Shown piece by piece: positions 18,125 to 26,169 of a stretch of DNA of 39,169 nucleotides (positions are counted from its first letter, which is position 1; each line of letters starts with the position of its first letter). The notes under the pieces are model-generated. The model did no database searches and was not told the origin of the DNA. It saw nothing but the letters and a program-made list of their open reading frames with translations. This DNA is from Rhodospirillales bacterium (GTDB lineage Bacteria; Pseudomonadota; Alphaproteobacteria; Reyranellales; Reyranellaceae). The stretch is taken from assembly GCA_009377525.1 (NCBI GenBank), contig WHTW01000069.1, positions 1 through 39,169 of the forward strand, read 5' to 3'. Made by a program: the position numbers and the translations under genes.

Positions 18125-21001
18125 ATGGTCATGGCACGCGTAGCTCTGCCCAACTCGACGTATCTCGACCTCACCAGCTACCACACCACGACCGCCACCA
18201 CGGTCGCGGAGGCCTATCAGATCCAGGGGCCCCCAGTCCCCAGCAACACGACGCTGAACGTCGCTCTCATCCTGCCGCGGGCCAACGATCCGACGGCGCT
18301 GCTCCAGAGCAACTGGGCCACCCGCCAGGCGACCCTGCAGCAGCTCGAGGACAACGGCACGCTGTGGTCGACCTACGGCGCCGATCCCGCCGCCTATGCC
18401 GCTGCGCGCGCAGAGCTCACCGCGCTCGGTATTCCGCTCCTGGGCGATGCCGCAGGCAGCGACGGTTACATCAGCTCGGCGGAATCGCGCACGATCTGGG
18501 TGCAGCTCACACCGCACCATTTCGCCGACCTGTTCGGCACGACGCTGTATGGCGACGGGCCCTTCCTCCAATACTGGCACGGCGAGCTGTCGTTGCCCGA
18601 TACGATCGGAGCGACCGGCATCTGGTTCGACAGCCAGCCGCTATGGGGCACCTATCCTGCCACCAGCGATCTCTCCGATGGCGCCGTCGTCCATCCACCG
18701 GAAGGACCGTTGAGCATCGGCAATGCGCTATTGGCTGCGGGCAACGAGTCGTCGGCCTTTGCCGGCGACATGGCACGCTGGTTCTACAATTTCCCGCTGA
18801 CGGGTCTCGACGTGCCGACGGCCACGGTCGGTATCGTGGAATCCGGCACCGGCGACGTGATGGAGCACGGGGTCACGCGCACCTTCCAGGAGGCACTGAA
18901 CCATTTCCGCGAACGCGCCGGCATATCGACGCCGGGCGATTACTACGTCGTCGCCAACAACGGCCAGAGCTACACCCAGGGCAATCCCGGCGAGCGCACG
19001 CTCGACGTCGCTGTGGTCACCTCGGCCAATCCCAACAGCACGATGGGTCTCTATGCCGGCTCGGGCTTCGGCAACCATGCGACGTCCAACAACGTCACCG
19101 CCTATCAGGCGGCGTTCTGGGATCTGGTGAACAACCCTGGCGTCGTCTCCTCCTCGTTCGGCATCTTTCAGCAGGCATCGCCCGGCTCGCCGTTCGCCAG
19201 TGCGATTCGCGAGCTCTTCATCGATGCGGCGCTGCGCAACATCTCGGTGTTCGTCGCCAACAACGACTGGGGATCGAGCTACAACTTCCCCAACGGCATC
19301 GCCAACCAGAACATAACGCTGAGCTCGCCCTACGCGGTGATGGTGGGCGGCACGTCGATCACGACGATGGCGGCGGCGCCGCACGACAGGACGGTCGAGG
19401 CGCTGTATGGCTTGGCCCTGGCCGGCAACCTCGCGACGTTGTGGCAGTTGATGGAAGGCGGCCTCATGACGCTGCCCAGCGGCGTGCCGGCGTCCGATGC
19501 CGCTGAAGCCATGCTGCTCGAAGCGGTGTGGAACACCTACGCCATCTCCGGGCACAAGATCGAGCCGGGCATAGACGACGTCGGCGCCGGCGACGGCGGG
19601 GTCGACGTCACCCAGGCGACACCCTGGTACCAGACGGCGTTTGGACTGACGCCGACGTCGGTCAATCCCGGTCCCTGGGGCGGGTCGGGGCGCGGCGCGC
19701 CGGACGTGGCGGCCGATGCCGGCGGCAACATGTGGTACACGACGCCGCAAACCAACATGCTCGGCCTGGCCGTGGCCGATGGGACCAGCGCCGCCACGCC
19801 GATGTGGACGTCGCTGGCGGCGCAGATCGACACCATCTTCGCCGACCAGGGCCTGCCCAACCTCGGCTACATGAACGACCTGCTGTACATCGCCGCGGCG
19901 ATCGCACCGGCCTCGTTCAACGACGTCACTTACGGCAACAATGTCACGTCGTTCCGCCTTCACGGTCCGATCGACAGCGACGGCGAGGCGATCACGCTGA
20001 CCGGCTTCGGCTACTACGCCGGCCCGGGCTACGATCTGACGACGGGGTTGGGCACACCGAACGGCACGCTGCTGGCGCGCGCGCTCAGCGGCATCGCCCA
20101 TTCGCAGATGCATTTCGACACCAGCCCCGACATGCTCGATGCCGGCGGCAGCGGCTGGCAGAGCGGCGCCGACCAGAGTCTGATGTTCCAGGCGATGTCT
20201 GCCGCCGGCGCCGCCATCGACATCGGCCTCGGCACGGGCGGCTTCGATTTCGGCACCGCGGCGTCAGGCAGCTACGCCTGGACCAACCGTCTGGCGCAGC
20301 AATCCCTGCAGGCCGACTTCGATGCCAACCTGGTGCGGCTGTTCGACAAGCAGGCGCAGGGATGGGTAGGGCAGTCGGTGGTGGCGTCGGGCGAGGACGT
20401 GTCGGTGTCGATCAACGCCACATCGGCCCACGCCATGCAGGGGACGCTCAGCAGCCCGTTCGGCTTCGCCGACTTCGTGTCGGACGGCGGCGCCGTGCGG
20501 GTGGCGCGGGCGGTGGCGGTGGCGGAGACGGCGGGCGGAGCGGACGACCAGATCGCCGTGGTGCGGGTGCGCCAGAACGGTGAGAACAACCTCTCTCTCA
20601 TCTTCTACGAGGTGGACGACCTGGCCGGCACGATCGACGGCAAGCGGCCGGGCCATGAAGCCTATGCCCTGGCCGTCGAGGGGCGGGCCTATCAACTGAC
20701 CTCGGGCGGCACGTCGCTGGGCGGTCCGGGCTACGGCAACTACGAGCAGGCCGGCCTGATCGGCGTCGATGCCGGCGACTTCATCGCCATGAAGCTCACC
20801 AACCAGACCACCGGTGCGTTCTACTGGGCCTTCGCCCATGCCAACGAGACGGTGGCGGGCGAACAGGTCGGCCACCTTTGGAGCTACGGCCTCAACACCT
20901 GGGGCTGGGAGGACATGTACGGCGGCGGCGATCGCGACTTCAACGACCTGATCGTGCAGCTCGACTTCACCAGCGCCTCGGGGCACGGCTGGCTGGTTTA
21001 G
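18125..21001 (+). CDS. S53 family (sedolisin/kumamolisin-like) protease with DUF4114-like C-terminus, paralogue 3
   Basis: The product is 958 aa, 8 bases after paralogue 2. AAAGGA (18115-18120) lies before ATG 18125; a second in-frame ATG at 18131 is also possible and better spaced. The open frame extends further upstream into paralogue 2, but only from here does the protein align with its sisters (LPNSTYLDLTSY). The catalytic set is Glu290 and Asp294 (GERTLDVAVV), Asp381 (ANNDWGSS) and Ser555 (DGTSAATPMW). It ends in the DUF4114-like NTWGWEDMYGGGDRDFNDLI and the shared S-A-S-G-H-G-W-L tail. It is closer to paralogue 2 than to paralogue 1. A strong palindromic element begins 16 bases after its stop and may help end transcription. 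Confidence 0.88.
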   Translation: MVMARVALPNSTYLDLTSYHTTTATTVAEAYQIQGPPVPSNTTLNVALILPRANDPTALLQSNWATRQATLQQLEDNGTLWSTYGADPAAYAAARAELTALGIPLLGDAAGSDGYISSAESRTIWVQLTPHHFADLFGTTLYGDGPFLQYWHGELSLPDTIGATGIWFDSQPLWGTYPATSDLSDGAVVHPPEGPLSIGNALLAAGNESSAFAGDMARWFYNFPLTGLDVPTATVGIVESGTGDVMEHGVTRTFQEALNHFRERAGISTPGDYYVVANNGQSYTQGNPGERTLDVAVVTSANPNSTMGLYAGSGFGNHATSNNVTAYQAAFWDLVNNPGVVSSSFGIFQQASPGSPFASAIRELFIDAALRNISVFVANNDWGSSYNFPNGIANQNITLSSPYAVMVGGTSITTMAAAPHDRTVEALYGLALAGNLATLWQLMEGGLMTLPSGVPASDAAEAMLLEAVWNTYAISGHKIEPGIDDVGAGDGGVDVTQATPWYQTAFGLTPTSVNPGPWGGSGRGAPDVAADAGGNMWYTTPQTNMLGLAVADGTSAATPMWTSLAAQIDTIFADQGLPNLGYMNDLLYIAAAIAPASFNDVTYGNNVTSFRLHGPIDSDGEAITLTGFGYYAGPGYDLTTGLGTPNGTLLARALSGIAHSQMHFDTSPDMLDAGGSGWQSGADQSLMFQAMSAAGAAIDIGLGTGGFDFGTAASGSYAWTNRLAQQSLQADFDANLVRLFDKQAQGWVGQSVVASGEDVSVSINATSAHAMQGTLSSPFGFADFVSDGGAVRVARAVAVAETAGGADDQIAVVRVRQNGENNLSLIFYEVDDLAGTIDGKRPGHEAYALAVEGRAYQLTSGGTSLGGPGYGNYEQAGLIGVDAGDFIAMKLTNQTTGAFYWAFAHANETVAGEQVGHLWSYGLNTWGWEDMYGGGDRDFNDLIVQLDFTSASGHGWLV

Positions 21002-21016
21002 CACGAGGTGCCGCCG

Positions 21017-21143
21017 CTAGAGCGTTTTCCGTTCAAATGGAACCGCTTGCGGTTCCATTTGAACGGAAAAGCGCGCTATGGCGATGCTGATGACACAGGC
21101 ACATTCCGTTCGGCTGATTCCAGCCGAACGGAATGTGCTCTAG
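21017..21143. repeat. CTAG-bounded palindromic element, copy 1 (127 bases)
   Basis: The element starts CTAGAGC (21017-21023) and ends GCTCTAG (21137-21143). Inside are two hairpins: A, with core TGGAACCGC-TT-GCGGTTCCA (about 21026-21070), and B, with arms CATTCCGTTCGGCTG and CAGCCGAACGGAATG (about 21101-21136). The 33633-33760 copy has the same two hairpins in the opposite order, so it is the same element inverted. The TAG stop of the minus-strand frame ending at 21140 is made by the terminal CTAG. The hairpins could also terminate transcription from the protease operon. Confidence 0.88.
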
Positions 21144-21526
21144 ACAGACAACGCGTTTACATCGCCCGCTTCGTACTTCCGGATCCGCTCGGCGCAACCA
21201 AGCTGCTCCATTGCCCAGCTTCTGCTGTACTTGTAGACCTCCGAACACCAATCGAGCTTTGCTAGCCCCGCTTTCTCCCGCTCCAAATTCTGCTTGCGGA
21301 AGTCTTCGGTAAATTGCTTCTTCTCCTCCCGGTTTCGGGTGTGGTCATGGATCAGTCCACCGACCAAGACTGCCGCACACCCGCTCAACAGGATTGAGGC
21401 CAGCCACCGCCGCGGCTCTTGCGATTGCGCGCATGAGGACCTCCCAACGAGGTGGGAAGGTGAGGGGAATAGGCTGACGGGCTTCCCATCCCCCGTCGCT
21501 CCAGCGATTGGCTCAACTCCAACCAC
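21140..21526 (-). CDS. Possible small lipoprotein of unknown function
   Basis: The open frame encodes up to 128 aa. A hydrophobic stretch (WLASILLSGCAAVLVGGLI) contains a lipobox-like L-L-S-G-C, followed by a charged helical region (NREEKKQFTEDFRKQNLERE) and a segment with two cysteines (DWCSEVYKY... LGCAERI). Sequence upstream of the hydrophobic part partly overlaps a short palindromic motif, and I find no start codon with a good ribosome-binding site, so the true N-terminus is uncertain. Its TAG stop lies in the terminal CTAG of the adjacent palindromic element. No family recognised. Confidence 0.4.
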   Translation of the reverse strand: MVGVEPIAGATGDGKPVSLFPSPSHLVGRSSCAQSQEPRRWLASILLSGCAAVLVGGLIHDHTRNREEKKQFTEDFRKQNLEREKAGLAKLDWCSEVYKYSRSWAMEQLGCAERIRKYEAGDVNALSV

Positions 21527-21639
21527 GAAGATTGGACGAAAGAACTCGTCCGGCCGTTACACGGTTCTTGCTATGGGGGTGTCGGGCGAAGAGCTCCCCG
21601 TATCGGCCTGCTGAAGCTGCTCGCTAAGGACTATAGTCA

Positions 21640-21669
21640 TTGACAATCACTAAAGTGTTGCCTTACACT
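21640..21669 (+). promoter_or_regulatory. Sigma70-like promoter reading into a gene-poor repeat region
   Basis: A perfect TTGACA (21640-21645) is followed after 17-18 bases by TTACAC/TACACT. Such a near-consensus -35 is conspicuous in this GC-rich sequence. The spacer holds the palindrome CACTAAAGTG, and AGTGT...ACACT forms a second inverted pair, so a repressor could bind over the promoter. Downstream are a hairpin (21731-21779) and the 9-bp repeat clusters, with no confident plus-strand gene before the convergent dehydrogenase at 22184. Confidence 0.45.
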
Positions 21670-21730
21670 CAGGACCGTCTGTCGCTCTATGCATCGTTTA
21701 TCCGACCATGTGCCGGACCGCTCCCGCCCG

Positions 21731-21779
21731 GGAGCCGGTCATCCCGTCCGGCTGCGTCCCGCCGGACGGGATGGGCTCC
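21731..21779. repeat. GC-rich hairpin
   Basis: Perfect 13-base arms CATCCCGTCCGGC (21740-21752) and GCCGGACGGGATG (21761-21773) surround an 8-base loop. GGAGCC and GGCTCC extend the stem outward after a small bulge. No T-run follows, so it is not a classic intrinsic terminator. It lies about 60 bases downstream of the promoter-like sequence. Confidence 0.75.
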
Positions 21780-21813
21780 ACGGCCAAACCACGTCGAGGA
21801 GGATCTGGGTCAG

Positions 21814-22078
21814 CGCAAACTGCGGGAACTGCGCAAACCTCAAAAACCCCAATGAAATGCGCAAGAAGCACGTCATTGGTTTTCAAGTCGCAAACTGCGG
21901 GAACTGCGCAAACCTCGCCTGGCGTGCAGTCGATGCCTGCACCTTCCGTCCCAAGGGTCAGTCCAGCGGGAGGGCAGCAGAAAATGCTGAAAATGCAGAA
22001 AATTCAAAAGCGGTGTGCATTCAATGGCTTGGTGGGCATCGGCCGGCCTGCAGAAATTGGCAGAAAATGCAGAAATTC
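21814..22078. repeat. Four clusters of triple 9-bp repeats
   Basis: Two identical 27-base clusters (21814-21840 and 21889-21915) each consist of CGCAAACTG, CGGGAACTG, CGCAAACCT. A third cluster (21977-22003) is GCAGAAAAT, GCTGAAAAT, GCAGAAAAT. A fourth (22050-22077) is GCAGAAATT, G, GCAGAAAAT, GCAGAAATT. Cluster starts are 73-88 bases apart. The period of 9 is a multiple of 3 and one frame reads CGNC twice, giving a pair of Cys-x2-Cys motifs, but no frame has a convincing start or protein character. The function is unknown: iteron-like binding sites, a structured RNA or a relic of a repeat-rich gene are all possible. Confidence 0.6.
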
Positions 22079-22183
22079 ACGGGCGAGACGACTGCAGTGC
22101 ATGCACCCCTCCGGCAAGCCGACAGGCCGCTGCGTGCGCCGGCGCAAGCGGCACCCAACCGTCAAAACCACTGTGACGAGCTA

Positions 22184-23326
22184 CTAGGCCGCCAGCTCGA
22201 GGATCTCCTTCACCTCAGCCGGCCCGTCGATCTTGCGCGGGTTGCGCGGCACCCAGGGCGTGCCCATGGCCTGCGCCGCGATGCGCTCGAAATGCTCCTT
22301 GCCGATCTTCACCTCGGAGAGGCTGCGCGGCATGCCGAGGCCGCGGATGAACTGGTCGAGCACGTCGCCTGCGTCCTTGCCGGGATGGCCCATGGCGTTG
22401 GCGATCAGCGCCTGGCGGTCGGCGTTGGCCGATTTGTTCCAGCGCATCACCGACGGCAGCATGATGCAGGAGGTGTGGCCGTGCGGGATGTCGAACACCG
22501 CGCCCAGCACGTAGCCGATGCCGTGGCTGGCCCCCATCGGCACACCGGCCGCCAGCCCGCCCATCGACAGCCACGAGCCGATCTGGCAGTCGAGCCTGGC
22601 CTTCATGTCGGCGGGATCGGCCTTCACCCTGGGCAGGCCGCGCGCCAGCAACGCGAGGCCGTGCAGGGCCGAGGCGTTGGTGAACTCCGTCGATTCGTTG
22701 GAGCACACGCCCTCGACGCAGTGATCGACGGCGCGGATGCCGGTCGACAGGAACAGCCACATCGGCGTATGGCGCGTCACCTCGGGGTCGAGAATGACGG
22801 CCTGCGGGATGATGAGTGGATGGCGGAACAGCTCCTTCACCTTCGTGGCTTCGTTGGTGACGCCGGCGATGCCGGAGAACTCGCCGGCCGACAGCGTCGT
22901 CGGGATCGAGACCTGGCGCACCGTCGGCGCGTGCACGTCGGCGTTGCGGACCTTGTCGATGCCCTCGACGGTCGTGATGTCGTTGGCCAGGCAAAGCTGG
23001 ACGGCCTTGGCGCCGTCGGTGATCGAGCCGCCGCCCAGGGTGACGATCAGATCCGCCCTGGCGTCGCGCGCCTGCTGCGCGGCGGCGATGACGGCCGAGC
23101 GCGGCGAATGCGCCGGCATTTTGTCGAAGGTGCCGACGCACTTGTTGCCGAGCGCGCGGCGGACTGATTCGACCTCGTCGGTCTGGCGGTTGAGCGTGCC
23201 GCTCACCATCAGGAAGACGCGCTCGGCGCCGTTGGCCTTCACCAGCTCGGCGACCGATTCGGCGGCCGGCTTGCCGAAATGGACCTGTTCCATGTCGGTG
23301 AAAACGATGCGACCTGATGTCAGCAT
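22184..23326 (-). CDS. Iron-containing (group III) alcohol dehydrogenase family protein
   Basis: The product is 380 aa, usual for the family. An N-terminal dinucleotide-binding domain carries GGGSITDGAK (about residues 97-106). The C-terminal metal-binding half has VDHCVEG and ASHGIGYVLGAVFDIPHGH, with the expected histidines. At the position where classical members have a metal-ligand Asp (TGxDAxxH), this protein has Arg (TGIRAVDH), as in maleylacetate-reductase-like subgroups, so metal use may differ. The ATG at 23326 has GGGAG 8 bases upstream. Substrate unknown; the neighbouring M20 peptidase, divergent across a palindromic repeat, suggests a catabolic setting. Confidence 0.85.
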   Translation of the reverse strand: MLTSGRIVFTDMEQVHFGKPAAESVAELVKANGAERVFLMVSGTLNRQTDEVESVRRALGNKCVGTFDKMPAHSPRSAVIAAAQQARDARADLIVTLGGGSITDGAKAVQLCLANDITTVEGIDKVRNADVHAPTVRQVSIPTTLSAGEFSGIAGVTNEATKVKELFRHPLIIPQAVILDPEVTRHTPMWLFLSTGIRAVDHCVEGVCSNESTEFTNASALHGLALLARGLPRVKADPADMKARLDCQIGSWLSMGGLAAGVPMGASHGIGYVLGAVFDIPHGHTSCIMLPSVMRWNKSANADRQALIANAMGHPGKDAGDVLDQFIRGLGMPRSLSEVKIGKEHFERIAAQAMGTPWVPRNPRKIDGPAEVKEILELAA

Positions 23327-23349
23327 TGGTTTGCTCCCTGGACTTCATT

Positions 23350-23474
23350 CCTCCCCAACGAAGTTGGGGAGGTGGCCCGCAGGGCCGGAGGGGTCATGAG
23401 CACCAGTGGTGACCCCTATGACCCCTCCGGCCGCTGCGCGGCCACCTCCCCATCGCGCTAGCGCGATGGGGAGG
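23350..23474. repeat. Long intergenic inverted repeat (REP-like), copy 2
   Basis: Arms of about 33 bases (GGGGAGGTGGCCCGC... at 23366-23398, and its reverse complement at 23418-23450) are flanked by outer hairpins at 23350-23372 (CCTCCCCAACG/AAGTTGGGGAGG) and 23445-23474 (CCTCCCCATCGCG/CGCGATGGGGAGG). The GGAGGGGTCATGAGCA segment is shared with the repeat at 64-153. It lies between the divergent dehydrogenase and peptidase genes, within their upstream regions. Confidence 0.85.
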
Positions 23475-23526
23475 CTCATGACGGCGATATTTTGCTATTG
23501 TGCTGTCAAACCACGCAAGGAATCAC

Positions 23527-24921
23527 ATGACCGGATCACGTGACGGCGCCATCGCGCGCGCGGAAAAGTATTTCGATGACGGCGGCTTCCTGGCCGAGCT
23601 GCAGCGCCGGGTGGCGATCCCGACGACCAGCCAGGAGAAGGATTCCATGCCCGCCCTGCAGGAATACGTGTCGGGCGAGATGAGCCAGTCGCTGCAGAAG
23701 ATGGGCTACGACTGCACCGTGCTGCCCAATCCGCGCGCCGAGTACGGCCCGTTCCTGATCGCGCGACGCATAGAAGACCCGGCCAGGCCGACCGTGCTGA
23801 CCTATGGCCATGGCGACGTGATCCGCGGCCAGGAGGAGCAGTGGCGGCAGGGCCTGTCGCCCTGGAAGATCGTGGTCGAAGGCGACCGTCTGTACGGTCG
23901 CGGCACGGCCGACAACAAGGGCCAGCACACCATCAACATCGCAGCCCTCGCCTGCGTGCTCGAGGAGCGCGGATCGCTGGGCTTCAACTCGACCATCCTG
24001 ATCGAGACCGGCGAGGAGACGGGCTCGCCGGGCCTGGCCGACTTCTGCAAGGCCAACAAGGCGGCGCTCAGGGCCGACGCGCTGATCGGCTCGGACGGGC
24101 CGAGGCTCGATCATCGGCGGCCGACCATCTTCGGCGGCACGCGCGGCACCTTGAACTTCAACCTCAAGCTCACGATGCGCGAGGGCGGCCATCACTCGGG
24201 CAACTGGGGCGGCCTGCTGTCCAATCCCGGCATCATCCTGGCGCATGCGCTCGCCACCATCACCGACCGGCGCGGCCAGATCAAGGTGCCGGAATGGCGG
24301 CCCAAGACGCTGACCAACTCGGTGCGTGCGTCGCTGGCCGATGCGCATATCGATGCGGGCGAGGGCGCACCGACCATCGATCCCAACTGGGGCGAGGAAG
24401 CCCTGACGCCAGTCGAGCGCGTGTTCGGCTGGAACAGCTTCGAGGTTTTGGCCTTCAAGACCGGCAACCCCGACCGGCCGGTCAACGCCATCCCGCCCAG
24501 CGCCATCGCCTACTGCCAGCTGCGCTTCGTCGTCGGCACCGATCCGCACGACATCATCCCCGCGCTGCGCCGCCATCTCGACCGCCATGGCTTCGAGATG
24601 ATCGAGGTCGACCAGGCGCGCGAGGTGATCATGAATGCGACGCGGCTCGACCCGGAGAACCCATGGGCCAGGTTCACCGCCACCTCGATCGAGAAGACCG
24701 GCGGCCAGAAGCCCAACATGCTGCCCAATCTCGGCGGCTCGCTGCCCAACGAGGTGTTCACGGACATCCTCGGCATGCCGACCGTGTGGGTGCCGCACTC
24801 CTACGCCGCCTGTTCCCAGCACGCGCCCAACGAGCACCTGCTGGGCCCGGTGGCCCGGGAGGGGCTCCGACTCATGACCGGCATCTTCTGGGACCTCGGC
24901 GCGAACGGCCGTCCGGGCTAG
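23527..24921 (+). CDS. M20 family metallopeptidase / amidohydrolase
   Basis: The product is 464 aa. The two-zinc M20 pattern is visible: YGHGDV (first His/Asp), GRGTADNKG (bridging Asp), ETGEETGS (catalytic Glu pair), GSDGPRL (Asp) and SQHAPNEH near the C-terminus (last His). A dimerisation domain lies between about residues 190 and 330. I start at ATG 23527, which has CAAGGAATCAC immediately before it; the frame is open to 23500. Enzymes of this family hydrolyse dipeptides or N-acyl/N-carbamoyl amino acids; the substrate cannot be read here. The ECF sigma gene starts 10 bases after its stop and may be cotranscribed. Confidence 0.88.
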   Translation: MTGSRDGAIARAEKYFDDGGFLAELQRRVAIPTTSQEKDSMPALQEYVSGEMSQSLQKMGYDCTVLPNPRAEYGPFLIARRIEDPARPTVLTYGHGDVIRGQEEQWRQGLSPWKIVVEGDRLYGRGTADNKGQHTINIAALACVLEERGSLGFNSTILIETGEETGSPGLADFCKANKAALRADALIGSDGPRLDHRRPTIFGGTRGTLNFNLKLTMREGGHHSGNWGGLLSNPGIILAHALATITDRRGQIKVPEWRPKTLTNSVRASLADAHIDAGEGAPTIDPNWGEEALTPVERVFGWNSFEVLAFKTGNPDRPVNAIPPSAIAYCQLRFVVGTDPHDIIPALRRHLDRHGFEMIEVDQAREVIMNATRLDPENPWARFTATSIEKTGGQKPNMLPNLGGSLPNEVFTDILGMPTVWVPHSYAACSQHAPNEHLLGPVAREGLRLMTGIFWDLGANGRPG

Positions 24922-24931
24922 ACTCCGGCCG

Positions 24932-25489
24932 ATGCTTTCGCCCGACGAGGCCGCCAACCTGATCGAGGCCATCGCGGCCCGCCAGGACCGCGCGGCCTTC
25001 GCCAGCCTGTTCCGCCACTACGCGCCGCGCGTGAAAGCCTTCATCATGCGCGGCGGCACGGATGCGGAAACCGCGCAGGACGTGGCCCAGGAAGCCCTGA
25101 TAATGGTGTGGCGCAAGGCCGCGAGCTTCGACCGCGGGCGGGCGTCGGTCGCGACCTGGATCTACACCATCGCCCGCAACAAGCGTATCGACCTGGCCCG
25201 GCGGGCGGGCGGGCAGGTCCTCTCGACCGAGGACTGGCTGACGGTATTTGCACCCGAAGAGGAGGATGCCGATAAATCCGTCCTTGCCGGACAGACGTAT
25301 ACGCGGGTGAAGGAACTTTTGGGCGGCCTCTCGGCCGATCAATTGGTGGTGATCCGGAAGGCATTTTTCGAGGACAAGACCCATACCGCCATCGCCGAGG
25401 AGCTGAAGCTGCCCCTTGGGACCGTGAAGTCCCGCATTCGCCTGGCCCTCGGGCGGCTGCGGGACGCGTTGGAGAAAGACGAGACATGA
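24932..25489 (+). CDS. ECF-type RNA polymerase sigma factor (RpoE-like, ECF11-type)
   Basis: The product is 185 aa with sigma region 2 (LFRHYAPRVKAFI... AQDVAQEALIMVWRKA... ATWIYTIARNKRID) and region 4 (LPLGTVKSRIRLALGRLRDA). It overlaps the anti-sigma gene by ATGA (25486-25489), the usual arrangement for the RpoE-ChrR pair that responds to singlet oxygen in Rhodobacter. The ECF11 assignment rests on that partner. The ribosome-binding site is weak. I found no clear autoregulatory promoter in the last bases of the upstream peptidase gene. Confidence 0.88.
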   Translation: MLSPDEAANLIEAIAARQDRAAFASLFRHYAPRVKAFIMRGGTDAETAQDVAQEALIMVWRKAASFDRGRASVATWIYTIARNKRIDLARRAGGQVLSTEDWLTVFAPEEEDADKSVLAGQTYTRVKELLGGLSADQLVVIRKAFFEDKTHTAIAEELKLPLGTVKSRIRLALGRLRDALEKDET

Positions 25490-26148
25490 GCCATCCGGCC
25501 CCCGAAGAGCTGCTGCTGGACTACGCCGCCGGCGCGCTTGCCGCGGGCCCGGCGCTGGCCGTGGCCCTGCATGTCGCTCTCGATCCGGCGGCGCGCCGCA
25601 CGGTCGAGCGCCTGGGCGCGCTCGGCGGCGCGCTGATGGAGGGCGAGAGCCCGTCTGCGTTGGAGGGGGCGCCGTTCGACGAGGCCCTCCTGCAGCGCAC
25701 GCTGGCGCGCCTGGACGGCGTCGCCGTCGAGCCCAGGCCCGCACCCTATGTGCCGCGGCCCGGCGTCGAATGGGCGCCGGCGCCGCTTGCCCCTCATCTC
25801 GGACCCGAGATGCGCTGGCGGCGCGTGTTCGGCGGCTTCGAGGAGATGCGCCTGCGTCTGCCGGGCGAGCATCGCGTGTCGCTGCTGCGACTCGAGCCCG
25901 GGCGCGGATTGCCGATGCATCGTCATGTCGGCGAGGAGTTCACGGTCGTCCTGCAGGGCGGCTACACCGATTCGACCGGCAACTACGGAGTTGGCGATTT
26001 CGCCGTCGGTCCGGGGCCCGAACAGCACGAACCGATCGCCGATCCCGGCGACACGTGCATCGCCCTGATCGTCGTCGAGAAGCCCATCGTGCTGAGCGGC
26101 CCCTTCGGCCGCTTCCTTAATCCGCTGGTACGGCGTGGAGTGATCTGA
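25486..26148 (+). CDS. ChrR-type cupin anti-sigma factor lacking both zinc-motif cysteines
   Basis: The product is 220 aa. The N-terminal anti-sigma domain (about 1-90) begins like ChrR (MSHPAPEELLLDYAAGALA... ALHVALDPAARR... LGG-x-LME). ChrR-type zinc anti-sigma domains have H-x3-C-x2-C; here His29 is followed by Asp33 and Ala36, so both cysteines are missing. The C-terminal cupin (about 110-200) retains its metal-ligand pattern: H-R-H-x3-E (MHRHVGEEF) and a later His (EQHEP). It should hold the overlapping ECF sigma factor inactive until a signal, known to be singlet oxygen or related stress in Rhodobacter. Whether this variant does so without N-terminal zinc is open. Confidence 0.85.
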   Translation: MSHPAPEELLLDYAAGALAAGPALAVALHVALDPAARRTVERLGALGGALMEGESPSALEGAPFDEALLQRTLARLDGVAVEPRPAPYVPRPGVEWAPAPLAPHLGPEMRWRRVFGGFEEMRLRLPGEHRVSLLRLEPGRGLPMHRHVGEEFTVVLQGGYTDSTGNYGVGDFAVGPGPEQHEPIADPGDTCIALIVVEKPIVLSGPFGRFLNPLVRRGVI

Positions 26149-26169
26149 CAGGTTTCCTGTCTTCATGTT

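Noticed and set aside
21814..22078. Repeat clusters considered as a CRISPR array
   Set aside because: The units are 9 bases in tandem triples with no 25-36-base repeat and spacer pattern, two different unit types are present, and there is no cas gene nearby.
21689..23167. Plus-strand open frame of 492 codons running into the dehydrogenase
   Set aside because: Beyond 22184 it is antisense to the iron-alcohol dehydrogenase. The first part is repeat sequence without a convincing start.
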